Below, in pieces: positions 7,072-14,123 of a DNA stretch of 19,302 bases. Positions within the stretch are counted from its first letter, which is position 1. Every line of letters begins with the position of its first letter. The notes below the pieces were generated by a model. It worked only from the letters and a program-made list of their open reading frames with translations. It was not told where the DNA came from and ran no database searches. This DNA is from Alphaproteobacteria bacterium (lineage in GTDB: Bacteria; Pseudomonadota; Alphaproteobacteria; Sphingomonadales; Sphingomonadaceae): the NCBI GenBank assembly GCA_018830415.1, contig JAHJSJ010000250.1:1-19302 (forward strand), read 5' to 3'. Made by a program: the position numbers and the translations under genes.

Positions 7072-8934
7072 ATGACCGATTTTCTCGTAATCGCGTTCAG
7101 CCTTCTGGTCGCTGGTGTGGTTGCCGTTCCGCTGGCCACGCGCCTGCGGCTCGGCTCGGTGCTTGGCTATCTGCTTGCAGGGATGGCGCTCAGCCCGCTG
7201 CTCGTAATCCTTGAGGTCGATCTCGAACGGCTCCAGATCTTCGCTGAATTCGGCGTGGTGATGATGCTGTTCCTTGTCGGGCTCGAACTTGAGCCGAAAC
7301 GGCTTTGGGAGATGCGCAGGCGGCTGATCGGAATGGGCGGCGGGCAGGTGGTGCTGACCACACTGGTGATTGCCGCGATCGCGCTGATTTATGGCAACGA
7401 CTGGCGCACCGCCGTCGGTATCGGCATGGTGCTGGCGTTGTCTTCCACCGCGATCATCGTCCAGACGCTGCGCGAGAAAGGCCTGTTGCGAAGCGAGGGC
7501 GGCGAGGCCAGCTTTTCCGTGCTGCTGGTGCAGGACGTGGCGGTAATTCCGATCCTCGCGATCCTGCCGCTGTTGGCGGTGCCCGAATTGATGGCACAGT
7601 CCGGTGGCGAGGTAGGTGAGGGCGCGCATGCCGCTGCATGGACGCTGACCGGAGATTTGCCGGCATGGCTGGCCGGGATCGTCACCGTGGCGGCTGTGGG
7701 GCTTGTTGTGTTCATCGGCAATACGCTGACGCGCCCGGTGTTCCGCTTCATCGCGGGTGCGCAATTGCGCGAATTGTTCACCGGCACCGCGTTGATGTTC
7801 GTGATCGGGATTGCGCTGCTGATGTCGCTCGTCGGCCTGTCCCCCGCGCTCGGAACCTTTCTTGCGGGCGTGGTGCTGGCCAACAGCGAATACCGCCACG
7901 AACTTGAAGCCGATATCGAGCCGTTCAAGGGGTTGCTGCTCGGTCTGTTCTTCATAACCGTGGGCGCGGGAGTGAATTTCGCACTGGCCTTTGAACAGAT
8001 CGGTGCTGTGTTGTTTTGGACCGCGCTGGTGATTGTCGCCAAGATCGCGGTGCTGGCGCTGATCGCGCGGCTGGCCGGGGTCAGGAAGCAGGCTGGCTGG
8101 CTGTTTACGTTGAGCCTGGCTCAGGCGGGCGAATTTGCTTTCGTCCTGATCGCCCTTGGCACGGCAAGTTATGTCTTCAGCGAACCGCTGGCTGATCTGC
8201 TGTTGCTGGTCGTGGCGTTGTCGATGCTGATCACGCCGCTGTTGTTCATCTTCTATGACCGGGTGATCGCGGCGGCCTATTGCAAGGGTGAAGATGCGCC
8301 GCCCGATACGATCGAGGAAGTGTTTCCCATCATCATAGCCGGGCGCGGGCGCGTGGGCGGGATCGTTGACCGGATTCTGGATGCGGCGGGCCACAAGGCG
8401 ACAGTGATCGACCATGATTCGCGCCATCTGGAAAACCTCAAGAAATTCGGGATCAGAACTTATTTCGGTGATGCAACGCGGCCCGACCTGCTCGAAAGCG
8501 CAGGAATTGCACACGCACGGCTGCTGGTGGTCGCGCTCGACAGCAAGGAACAGATTGACCGGCTGGTGGGCCATGTCGCGCGAACCTATCCGCACGTGCA
8601 CATCACCGCGCGCGCGGTTGACCGCGATCATGTCTATAAGCTGTGGGCGCTGGGTTGCCGTGATATCATCCGTGAGACCTATGACGCCTCGCTGAGGATC
8701 GGGCGCTCGGCGCTGGAGGCGCTTGGGCATGATCGCCAGTCGGCACGCGCGATTGTCGATGCCTTTGAAGCGATGGACCGTTCATCGATGCGCGCGCTGG
8801 CAGACCTCTATCAGATCGATTTGCCTGCGCATGAAAACGAGCCCCTGATCGCCAAGGTGCGCGAACTTCGTTCCGAATGGGACCCGAAACTGCGCGAACA
8901 AATCGATGAAATCCTGGGCCGCAGCGAAAAATAG
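7072..8934 (+). CDS. KefB/KefC-type monovalent cation:proton antiporter with RCK/TrkA-N domain
   Basis: This 620-residue inner-membrane protein belongs to the CPA2 antiporter family and probably exchanges K+ (or Na+) for H+. The first ~400 residues are a series of hydrophobic helices with typical motifs, including FLVGLELEPKRLWEMRR, ALSSTAIIVQTL, LLVQDVAVIPIL (Q154/D155) and FLAGVVLANSEYRHELEADI. A cytosolic TrkA-N/RCK domain follows at about 420-540 with the nucleotide-binding motif AGRGRVGG and then VIDHD. This domain gates Kef channels through NAD(H) and, in E. coli, glutathione adducts. Whether this protein is glutathione-gated cannot be read from the sequence. An AGGGGAGGG ribosome-binding site precedes the ATG, 18 bp after lpdA, so co-transcription is plausible. 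It is the last core gene before the low-GC island. Confidence 0.92.
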   Translation: MTDFLVIAFSLLVAGVVAVPLATRLRLGSVLGYLLAGMALSPLLVILEVDLERLQIFAEFGVVMMLFLVGLELEPKRLWEMRRRLIGMGGGQVVLTTLVIAAIALIYGNDWRTAVGIGMVLALSSTAIIVQTLREKGLLRSEGGEASFSVLLVQDVAVIPILAILPLLAVPELMAQSGGEVGEGAHAAAWTLTGDLPAWLAGIVTVAAVGLVVFIGNTLTRPVFRFIAGAQLRELFTGTALMFVIGIALLMSLVGLSPALGTFLAGVVLANSEYRHELEADIEPFKGLLLGLFFITVGAGVNFALAFEQIGAVLFWTALVIVAKIAVLALIARLAGVRKQAGWLFTLSLAQAGEFAFVLIALGTASYVFSEPLADLLLLVVALSMLITPLLFIFYDRVIAAAYCKGEDAPPDTIEEVFPIIIAGRGRVGGIVDRILDAAGHKATVIDHDSRHLENLKKFGIRTYFGDATRPDLLESAGIAHARLLVVALDSKEQIDRLVGHVARTYPHVHITARAVDRDHVYKLWALGCRDIIRETYDASLRIGRSALEALGHDRQSARAIVDAFEAMDRSSMRALADLYQIDLPAHENEPLIAKVRELRSEWDPKLREQIDEILGRSEK

Positions 8935-8960
8935 GCCCGCGATGGAGTTTGCCGCGGTGT

Positions 8961-8972
8961 TGGCGGACAGGG
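8961..8972. repeat. Left att-like direct repeat (copy of tRNA-Ser 3' end)
   Basis: TGGCGGACAGGG is identical to 10012-10023, the last 12 bases of the tRNA-Ser gene read on the plus strand (CCA, discriminator, acceptor stem and one T-arm base). Identity stops exactly at 12 bp on both sides. It sits where GC-rich core sequence gives way to AT-rich sequence. Confidence 0.6.
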
Positions 8973-9219
8973 CACCCGCCTACAATGTTTCTAAAAAAAT
9001 ATTTTTATATTGATTCAGCGTAATATAGCAACAGATTCATGGTGCTCGCCTAAATGCCTTACAAAGCAACTTGCTCTCCCGAACCCTTGCGATAATCTGG
9101 ATTCGCGTCAATCCAGCGCGCATCGGATCAGGGGCGGCGTGAACGCGTTTTGGCTTGCTCTCCTGCACTCACGGTCTAGATTCCCATCGATTAAAAGTTT
9201 GTTTGTGGGGGCTAAAATT

Positions 9220-9936
9220 ATGTTCAGAGTATTCATCACATTCTGCGCTCTTGCTTTGTCTCAGTCTGCAAACGCTGAACCGGTGCTCTGGCGCTCCCTT
9301 GCAGCTGGCCAATCCCCAGATGACGTAAAAATGCAACTTGAGGCTATGCCAGAGGTTAAACGCGTCAAAAATGTTAAAAAAAAGGGGGTTTTTTCCAAAC
9401 AAGACATCAATATGAATGACGGAAAAGTGCCTATCTTTGAGGGACATTTTGCGATTGAGACCGCTTTCAAAGACGAGCGCCTTTCTAGAGTCGTCTTAAC
9501 AAGTGGGGCTGGTTGTCTTGACGATGGATATCCGTTTGCAGAAAAGATGCATGAAGAGCTCGCAAGAAAATATCCCATACTCGAATTGCCGTTCCCTTCT
9601 GCATCAGAATTTACACTGCGAGCCTTAGAATCCAGTGAAAGTCGGATGAGTTTTATATCTAGAGTTTATAATAATGACGAGATTTACGTCATATTTCGGA
9701 CAAGCTTTGTTCAAGTGAATCCGCCAGTTTATTACGGTGGTTCGGCACTTGCCCGATCAATATACAATATTGCTCGCACATCATACGATGCGAGCGCTAG
9801 GGCGTGCGGGGGAGCCTTTTACAGAACCGCCCAATTTTCATTATCCTATGTGTCTCACAGTGACTGGAATGAATTGAAGGATGCATTCGAAAGAGAGGAC
9901 GCAGAGGAACGTGAAGCTGCTGCGGAGAACATCTAG
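9220..9936 (+). CDS. Uncharacterised protein with signal peptide, low GC
   Basis: This 238-residue protein is of unknown function. The chosen ATG gives MFRVFITFCALALSQSANA followed by EPVLW, a clear Sec signal peptide with an AxA-type cleavage site, so it is probably periplasmic or secreted. The frame extends upstream to 9010 but without coding character. A GTGGGGG sequence about 9 bp before the ATG may serve as ribosome-binding site. The mature part has no membrane helix; it has two cysteines (in SGAGCLDDG and RACGGAFY) that could form a disulfide, a basic stretch VKRVKNVKKKG near residues 45-55, and an acidic C-terminal helix rich in Glu. A run of eight A, five G and six T lies within codons at 9376-9394. 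Base composition is well below the core, matching the island. No homology is claimed. Confidence 0.72.
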   Translation: MFRVFITFCALALSQSANAEPVLWRSLAAGQSPDDVKMQLEAMPEVKRVKNVKKKGVFSKQDINMNDGKVPIFEGHFAIETAFKDERLSRVVLTSGAGCLDDGYPFAEKMHEELARKYPILELPFPSASEFTLRALESSESRMSFISRVYNNDEIYVIFRTSFVQVNPPVYYGGSALARSIYNIARTSYDASARACGGAFYRTAQFSLSYVSHSDWNELKDAFEREDAEEREAAAENI

Positions 9937-9967
9937 CACCAAACCTCTGAACACAGATATAACGCTG

Positions 9968-9991
9968 AATCTTAGCAAATATAGATTTTTT
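9968..9991 (+). terminator. Possible weak intrinsic terminator after the island gene
   Basis: AATCT (9968-9972) and AGATT (9983-9987) can pair around a 10-nt loop, and T residues run from 9986 to 9991. The stem is short and AT-rich, so this is only a candidate end for the secreted-protein transcript, 32 bp after its stop. Confidence 0.25.
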
Positions 9992-10011
9992 ACTTATATA
10001 TCAATGGATTG

Positions 10012-10023
10012 TGGCGGACAGGG
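10012..10023. repeat. Right att-like direct repeat within the tRNA-Ser 3' end
   Basis: This is the second copy of TGGCGGACAGGG, part of the tRNA gene itself (CCA plus acceptor stem on the minus strand). Paired with the copy at 8961-8972, it delimits the low-GC segment. The tRNA remains intact, as expected when an element restores the 3' end on integration. Confidence 0.6.
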
Positions 10024-10101
10024 TGGGATTCGAACCCACGGTAGGCTTGCACCTACGGCGGTTTTCAAGACCGCTGCCTTAAACCACTCGGCCACCTGTC
10101 C
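10012..10101 (-). tRNA. tRNA-Ser (anticodon UGA)
   Basis: On the minus strand the sequence folds as a 90-nt class II tRNA with encoded CCA. The acceptor stem is GGACAGG/CCTGTCC with discriminator G. The anticodon stem GCGGT/ACCGC encloses the loop CTTGAAA, with anticodon TGA complementary to plus-strand 10065-10067, reading UCA and related serine codons. A long variable arm follows, and the T arm contains GGTTCGAATCC. A plausible promoter upstream on the minus strand is GTGACA (10140-10135), 17 bp, TAGCTG (10117-10112), ending 11 bp before the mature 5' end; its spacer holds the hairpin TAACGC/GCGTTA (10116-10133). The gene's 3' end is the right boundary of the putative island. Confidence 0.96.
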
Positions 10102-10229
10102 AATGCCGTGCCAGCTAACGCCGGGCAGCGTTATTGTCACCTGCGGCGCGGCCCATAAACCGACTTTTGCGCTAAGTCATCCCACTTCGGTTGTTGGGTA
10201 TTCAGCCAAGGTGTGACATCCCTGCTGGC

Positions 10230-11282
10230 ATGATTCCCCGACTGCTCCCCGCTGCCGCACTAGCTATTGCCGCGCTTGCCATGATCGGTGCGCCGCCTGC
10301 CAATGCTCCGGTCGCGGCGCAAATGGGTGCGAGCGACCCAATCAGCTTTGAAGCCTATCTCGAACTGCTGAAAGCGCGCGCGCGGGGCGAGGGCGTGAGC
10401 GAAGCGACGATCGATCGCATGACCGCAGGCCTCACCCCGAATGACCGGGTAATCCGGCTTGATCAGAACCAGCCCGGCAGCGCCACCACGAGCGGTTATC
10501 CGCCGATGTCGAACTATATTGCCAACCATGTTGACGCGGCACGAATCGGCGGCGGGCGGGCGGTTTTTGCCCAGCACCGCGATCTGCTCGCCCGGATAGA
10601 GAGCGACTACGGCATGCCGGGGCCGATCATCGTCGCCATCTTCGGGCACGAAACCAGCTATGGCCAGGTAAAGGGCAACTTTGACCTTGCCCGAAGCCTT
10701 GCGACATTGGCGTGGGAAGGGCGTCGGCGCGAATTGTTCGCGGGTGAGTTCGTCGCCTTGATGAAGGTCGCGGACAAGGGCTATCCGCGTTCGCAACTGG
10801 TGGGGAGCTATGCCGGGGCGTTCGGCAACCCGCAGTTCCTGCCAAGCGTCTATCTGCGCCTTGCCACCGATGGCGATGGCGACGGGCGGGCCGATATCTT
10901 CACCAATCGGGCTGATACCTTCGCCTCGATCGCCAATTATTTCCGCGATGCCGGGTGGCGGCCGGGACAGCCCTGGGGCGTGCGTGCCGCTATCCCTGCC
11001 GGGTTCGACGTGCAGGCCTACCGCACCCGCATCGCCGCGCCGCAATGCCCGCGCGTGCATGAACGGCTGAGCCGCTGGATGACCGTAGCCGAATGGCGCG
11101 CGCTTGGTGTGGTCGCACAGCGCGGGCTGGCCGATGACATCATGGTCTCGCTGTTCCAGCCCGATGGCCCCGGCACGCCCGCATGGCTGCTGACCGGCAA
11201 TTACCGCGTGATCCTCGAATATAATTGTTCGAGCTATTACGCGATGAGCGTCGGGCTGCTGGCTGACGAAATCGTGAACTGA
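10230..11282 (+). CDS. Lytic murein transglycosylase, MltB/Slt35 type
   Basis: This 350-residue protein belongs to the MltB family (GH103), which cleaves the MurNAc-GlcNAc bond of peptidoglycan with formation of 1,6-anhydro-MurNAc. The chosen ATG gives MIPRLLPAAALAIAALAM, a signal peptide; cleavage is likely near PPANAPVAAQ, so the enzyme is periplasmic. No lipobox cysteine is evident. The domain segment DPISFEAYLELLKARARG opens the mature part. The catalytic glutamate is E141 in AIFGHETSYGQVKGNFD. YAGAFGNPQFLPSVYLRLATDGDGDG is the conserved MltB block with a Ca-binding-like Asp/Gly loop. The C-terminal part ends in NYRVILEYNCSSYYAMSVG, also typical. It stands 50 bp before dacC and could share a transcript with it. 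The upstream ribosome-binding site is weak. Confidence 0.9.
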   Translation: MIPRLLPAAALAIAALAMIGAPPANAPVAAQMGASDPISFEAYLELLKARARGEGVSEATIDRMTAGLTPNDRVIRLDQNQPGSATTSGYPPMSNYIANHVDAARIGGGRAVFAQHRDLLARIESDYGMPGPIIVAIFGHETSYGQVKGNFDLARSLATLAWEGRRRELFAGEFVALMKVADKGYPRSQLVGSYAGAFGNPQFLPSVYLRLATDGDGDGRADIFTNRADTFASIANYFRDAGWRPGQPWGVRAAIPAGFDVQAYRTRIAAPQCPRVHERLSRWMTVAEWRALGVVAQRGLADDIMVSLFQPDGPGTPAWLLTGNYRVILEYNCSSYYAMSVGLLADEIVN

Positions 11283-11332
11283 ACAGGGCCGGTGCCTCGC
11301 CAAGTGCGGGGCGCGGGGTTATAGCCGCCGCT

Positions 11333-12526
11333 GTGAAAACCTCGATCCTGTCTCGATACACTGCCCTGCTGCTGCCCCTTGCGGCGGCGCTTGTTGCCGT
11401 TCCTGCCCACGCGCAGGTGCCCAAGTCTGAAAGCGGCGTGATTGTGCCCGCAGTGCCAACTGCCAATGAAGCCCCTGTGGCGTTGCTGGTTGATCTGACC
11501 AACGGGCAGGTGCTCCACGCCCGCAATCCCGACCACCGCTTCATTCCGGCATCGGTAACCAAGGTGATGACGCTCTACCTCGCGTTCGAGCTGATTGAAG
11601 CGGGGAAGCTTGATCCGGCGCAGGTGTTCACGATGACCCCGACGATCGCCCGTGATTGGCGGCGCAAGGGATCGACCATGTTTCTCGACATCAATGAACA
11701 GGTGCGGGTCGATGATCTGCTGATCGGCATTGCCAATGTCTCGGGCAATGATGGCGCGGTGGTGCTGGCAACCGGGCAGGCAGGGTCAATCGCGGCATGG
11801 ACAGCCGAAATGAACCGCACCGCGCTGGCGCTGGGAATGACAGGGAGCCATTTCGGCACCCCTAATGGCTGGCCCGACGAAGGGCGCACCTTCACCACGG
11901 CCAATGATCTGGTGACGCTGGCCCGCGCCATAATTGCGCGCCATCCTGACAAGTTCGGTTATTACATCGGACGCATGGGGTTCGATTACAAAGGTATCGC
12001 GCAGATCAATCACGATCCGATGATCGGGCGGATTGCCGGGGCGGATGGTTTCAAGACCGGGTTCACCAATGAATCCGGCTTTTCCTATCTCGGAACGGCG
12101 CAGCGCAATGGACAGCGGCTGGTGCTGGTTCTGGCGGGAGTAGAGAATGGCAGGCTGCGCGGGCGGTTGGCACGGTCTTACATTGAATGGGGCTTTAGCG
12201 CATTTGAGCGTCGGCGGTTGTTTGACGCGGGCGCAGTTGTTGGCACCGCGCGGGTGCAGGATGGTTCGGCACGCCGCGTCCCGCTGGTCGCGCGCGGGCC
12301 GGTCGTGATCAACCTGCCGCGCTCAGCCACGGGTGATCTTGCTGCCACGATCCGTTACGAAGGCCCACTGCGCGCGCCCTTTGCTGCCGGAAAGCAGGTT
12401 GCGGTGCTGGAAGTGACCGCCCCCGGCATGGCACGGGCCACCATTCCGCTGTTTACGGCTGAGGCGGTCGGCACCGCAGGCCCGCTTGACCGCATCATCA
12501 ATGCCGTTGCTGGACTGTTTTCATGA
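11333..12526 (+). CDS. dacC: D-alanyl-D-alanine carboxypeptidase (S11 family, PBP5/6-like)
   Basis: This 397-residue low-molecular-weight penicillin-binding protein removes the terminal D-Ala of peptidoglycan pentapeptides in the periplasm. The GTG start is used because it gives the signal peptide MKTSILSRYTALLLPLAAAL with cleavage after AHA; no other start precedes it closely. Catalytic motifs are all present: SxxK as S74-V-T-K77 in IPASVTKVMT, SxN as S137-G-N139 in VSGNDGA, and KTG at 241-243 in DGFKTGFTNESG. The C-terminal PBP5-C-like beta domain is followed by an amphipathic helix (LDRIINAVAGLFS) suited to membrane anchoring. Its stop overlaps the tmk ATG (ATGA), so the two are translationally coupled. 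Symbol assignment among dacA/dacC paralogues is uncertain. Confidence 0.92.
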   Translation: MKTSILSRYTALLLPLAAALVAVPAHAQVPKSESGVIVPAVPTANEAPVALLVDLTNGQVLHARNPDHRFIPASVTKVMTLYLAFELIEAGKLDPAQVFTMTPTIARDWRRKGSTMFLDINEQVRVDDLLIGIANVSGNDGAVVLATGQAGSIAAWTAEMNRTALALGMTGSHFGTPNGWPDEGRTFTTANDLVTLARAIIARHPDKFGYYIGRMGFDYKGIAQINHDPMIGRIAGADGFKTGFTNESGFSYLGTAQRNGQRLVLVLAGVENGRLRGRLARSYIEWGFSAFERRRLFDAGAVVGTARVQDGSARRVPLVARGPVVINLPRSATGDLAATIRYEGPLRAPFAAGKQVAVLEVTAPGMARATIPLFTAEAVGTAGPLDRIINAVAGLFS

Positions 12527-13170
12527 CCACCGGGCACGGCGCATTCATTGCCTTTGAAGGCGGGGAAGGGGCGGGCAAGTCCACGCAGGCGCAGCTGCTG
12601 GCGGAGGCGCTCAGGGCGCGCGGCCTCACGGTCGTCACCACCCGCGAACCGGGCGGAACTCCTGGGGCCGAAGCGATCCGCGATCTGCTGCTGTCGCCGC
12701 CGGGTGCGGGCTGGACTGCCGAGGCCGAGGCATTGCTGTTTGCCGCGTCGCGGGCCGATCACGTTGCCAATCTCATCCGCCCGGCGCTGGCGCGCGGCGA
12801 ATGGGTGCTGTGCGACCGCTTTGTCGATTCGAGCCGCGCCTATCAGGGCGGGGCAGGCGGGCTGGGCGATGATGCAATCCTTGGGCTTCATGATTTCGGC
12901 AGCGGAGGCTTGCGGCCCGATCTGGTGATCCTGCTCGAAGGCGATGAAGCCGCGCTGTCCGCGCGCCTTGCCGCCCGCGATGGTGATGCCAGCGATGCGA
13001 TTGGCGGTCGGCCTGCGGATTATCATCGCGCGGTGGCGGCAGCATTCCACGCCTTGGCCGAGCGTGACCCCGAAGGCTTCGCCAGGATCGATGCCATCGG
13101 CGCACCAGAAGTGATCCACGCGCGCGTCCTCGCCGCTATCGCTCCGTTGATTCAAGGCCCGCGCGCATGA
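12523..13170 (+). CDS. tmk: Thymidylate kinase
   Basis: This 215-residue enzyme phosphorylates dTMP to dTDP with ATP, an essential step of dTTP synthesis in the cytoplasm. The P-loop is GGEGAGKST (13-21), preceded by the FIAFE strand. TREPGGTPGAEAIR is the dTMP-binding loop. CDRFVDSSRAYQG carries the conserved DR(F/Y) and the thymidine-contact residues. The lid segment contains an Arg (GGRPADYHRAV), as in bacterial type II enzymes. It overlaps dacC by 4 bp and holB by 4 bp. Pairing with holB is common in proteobacteria and places dTTP synthesis beside a clamp-loader subunit. Confidence 0.96.
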   Translation: MTTGHGAFIAFEGGEGAGKSTQAQLLAEALRARGLTVVTTREPGGTPGAEAIRDLLLSPPGAGWTAEAEALLFAASRADHVANLIRPALARGEWVLCDRFVDSSRAYQGGAGGLGDDAILGLHDFGSGGLRPDLVILLEGDEAALSARLAARDGDASDAIGGRPADYHRAVAAAFHALAERDPEGFARIDAIGAPEVIHARVLAAIAPLIQGPRA

Positions 13171-14123
13171 CCCGTTGGCCCAATCATGGTGAGGCATGGC
13201 GGCAATGGCGCGATGCCATTGCGGGCGAGCGGATGCATCACGGCTGGCTGCTGGCGGGCAAGGCTGGGCTGGGCAAGCGTGATTTTGCGATGGCGGCCGC
13301 GCGCGAACTGGTGGCTGAGCCGGGAACTGCGCAACCGGCGGGCGATCACCCTGATATCATCGTGCTCACCTATGGGCCAAAGGACGACAAGGGCGAAAAG
13401 GCGCAAGCCGAAGGCAAGCCGTTTGATCTCGCGCGGTCGATCCGCATCAAGCAGATCCGCGCGATGCAGAAGCGGCTGATTACGCGGCCCACCTTGGGCG
13501 CGCGACGTGCCATCATCATCGATCCAGCCGATGATCTGGAAAAAGCCGCCGCCAATGCGCTGCTCAAAAGCCTGGAGGAGCCGCCCGCAGGCACGTTCTT
13601 TCTGCTTGTCACCCACCGCCCGGCGCGGCTGCTGCCGACGATCCGTTCGCGCTGCCGCACCTTGCGGTTTCCGGTGTTGAGCGATGCGCAACTGGCAGCG
13701 ATGCTGGAGGATGCAGGGATTCCGCCCGATCCGGGCGCAATCGCCGCAGCGGATGGATCGTTCGGTTCAGCAATGCGGTTTGCCGCGCAGGATCTGGCGC
13801 CGGTTTCGCGGGCAATCACCGCGCTGATTTCCGGCGGTGAAAGCGGCGTTGCCAAACGCGGCGAACTGGCACGGCTGATCGGGCCGCGCGCGGATCGTGA
13901 ACGCGTGCAGGCGGTGCTCGATCTGGCGCAGGCGCTGGTTGCCCGCGCCGCGCGCGAGAATGGCGATTCCGCGCAGCGCGCGCGCCTGATCGACACCCAC
14001 GCCGCTTTGGTGAGCCTTGCTGCAGAGGCACCCACCGCCAATTTCGATCCCGGCCTGTTGCCGTTCGAGATCGGCAGCTTGCTTGTCGCCGCCGCGCCCG
14101 CTAGCGAACCGGCCCATGGCTGA
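13167..14123 (+). CDS. holB: DNA polymerase III delta' subunit
   Basis: This 318-residue AAA+ clamp-loader subunit is part of the complex that opens the sliding clamp during replication. The start overlaps the tmk stop (ATGA). MHHGWLLAGKAGLGKRDFA holds a P-loop-like GKAGLGK at about 31-37; delta' generally does not hydrolyse ATP. NALLKSLEEPPAGTFFLLVT and the SRC motif S161-R-C163 in IRSRCRTLRFP are the family hallmarks, the latter supplying the arginine finger to gamma/tau. The zinc-ribbon cysteines of E. coli delta' are absent; the only cysteine is in the SRC motif. A charged insert of about 15 residues (KDDKGEKAQAEGKPFDLA) precedes SIRIKQIRAMQ. The 3' end overlaps metG by 8 bp. Confidence 0.93.
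   Translation: MTRWPNHGEAWRQWRDAIAGERMHHGWLLAGKAGLGKRDFAMAAARELVAEPGTAQPAGDHPDIIVLTYGPKDDKGEKAQAEGKPFDLARSIRIKQIRAMQKRLITRPTLGARRAIIIDPADDLEKAAANALLKSLEEPPAGTFFLLVTHRPARLLPTIRSRCRTLRFPVLSDAQLAAMLEDAGIPPDPGAIAAADGSFGSAMRFAAQDLAPVSRAITALISGGESGVAKRGELARLIGPRADRERVQAVLDLAQALVARAARENGDSAQRARLIDTHAALVSLAAEAPTANFDPGLLPFEIGSLLVAAAPASEPAHG

Larger units (their letters stand above)
8961..10023. mobile_element. Putative micro-island integrated at the 3' end of tRNA-Ser(UGA)
   Basis: A segment of about 1.05 kb with clearly lower GC than the core (sampled 60-base lines inside the gene are 32-57% GC) is bounded by two exact copies of TGGCGGACAGGG. The right copy is the 3' end of the tRNA-Ser gene, including CCA; the left copy is 26 bp after the antiporter stop. 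The segment carries one gene for a secreted protein (9220-9936). The 8973-9219 stretch is AT-rich and non-coding, with a perfect hairpin CTGGATT/AATCCAG at 9097-9116. tRNA 3' ends are classic integrase attachment sites. No integrase, excisionase or transposase gene is present, so this would be a remnant or an element mobilised in trans. The island status is inference from repeat position and composition. Confidence 0.55.

Noticed and set aside
6994..8730. Minus-strand open frame of 578 codons opposite the antiporter gene
   Set aside because: Its product is rich in His, Gln, Arg and Asp with no domain, as expected for the antisense of a hydrophobic GC-rich gene; the plus-strand gene has clear motifs.
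8995..9006. AT palindrome AAAAATATTTTT after the antiporter gene as a terminator
   Set aside because: No GC-rich stem; simple AT sequence gives such palindromes readily.
9070..9163. Direct repeat CTTGCTCTCC at 9070-9079 and 9154-9163 in the island
   Set aside because: Only 10 bp, no boundary or composition change at either copy; probably chance.
9010..9219. N-terminal extension of the island gene by 70 residues
   Set aside because: It would bury a good signal peptide, and it runs through AT-rich sequence without coding character.
9881..10216. 111-codon plus-strand frame reading GGQGGIRTHGRLAPTAVF
   Set aside because: It is the antisense translation of the tRNA-Ser gene; this peptide pattern is a well-known false annotation over tRNA-Ser.
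12355..13197. Minus-strand open frame of 280 codons opposite dacC/tmk
   Set aside because: It shadows two genes with full catalytic motifs and has no recognisable domain of its own.
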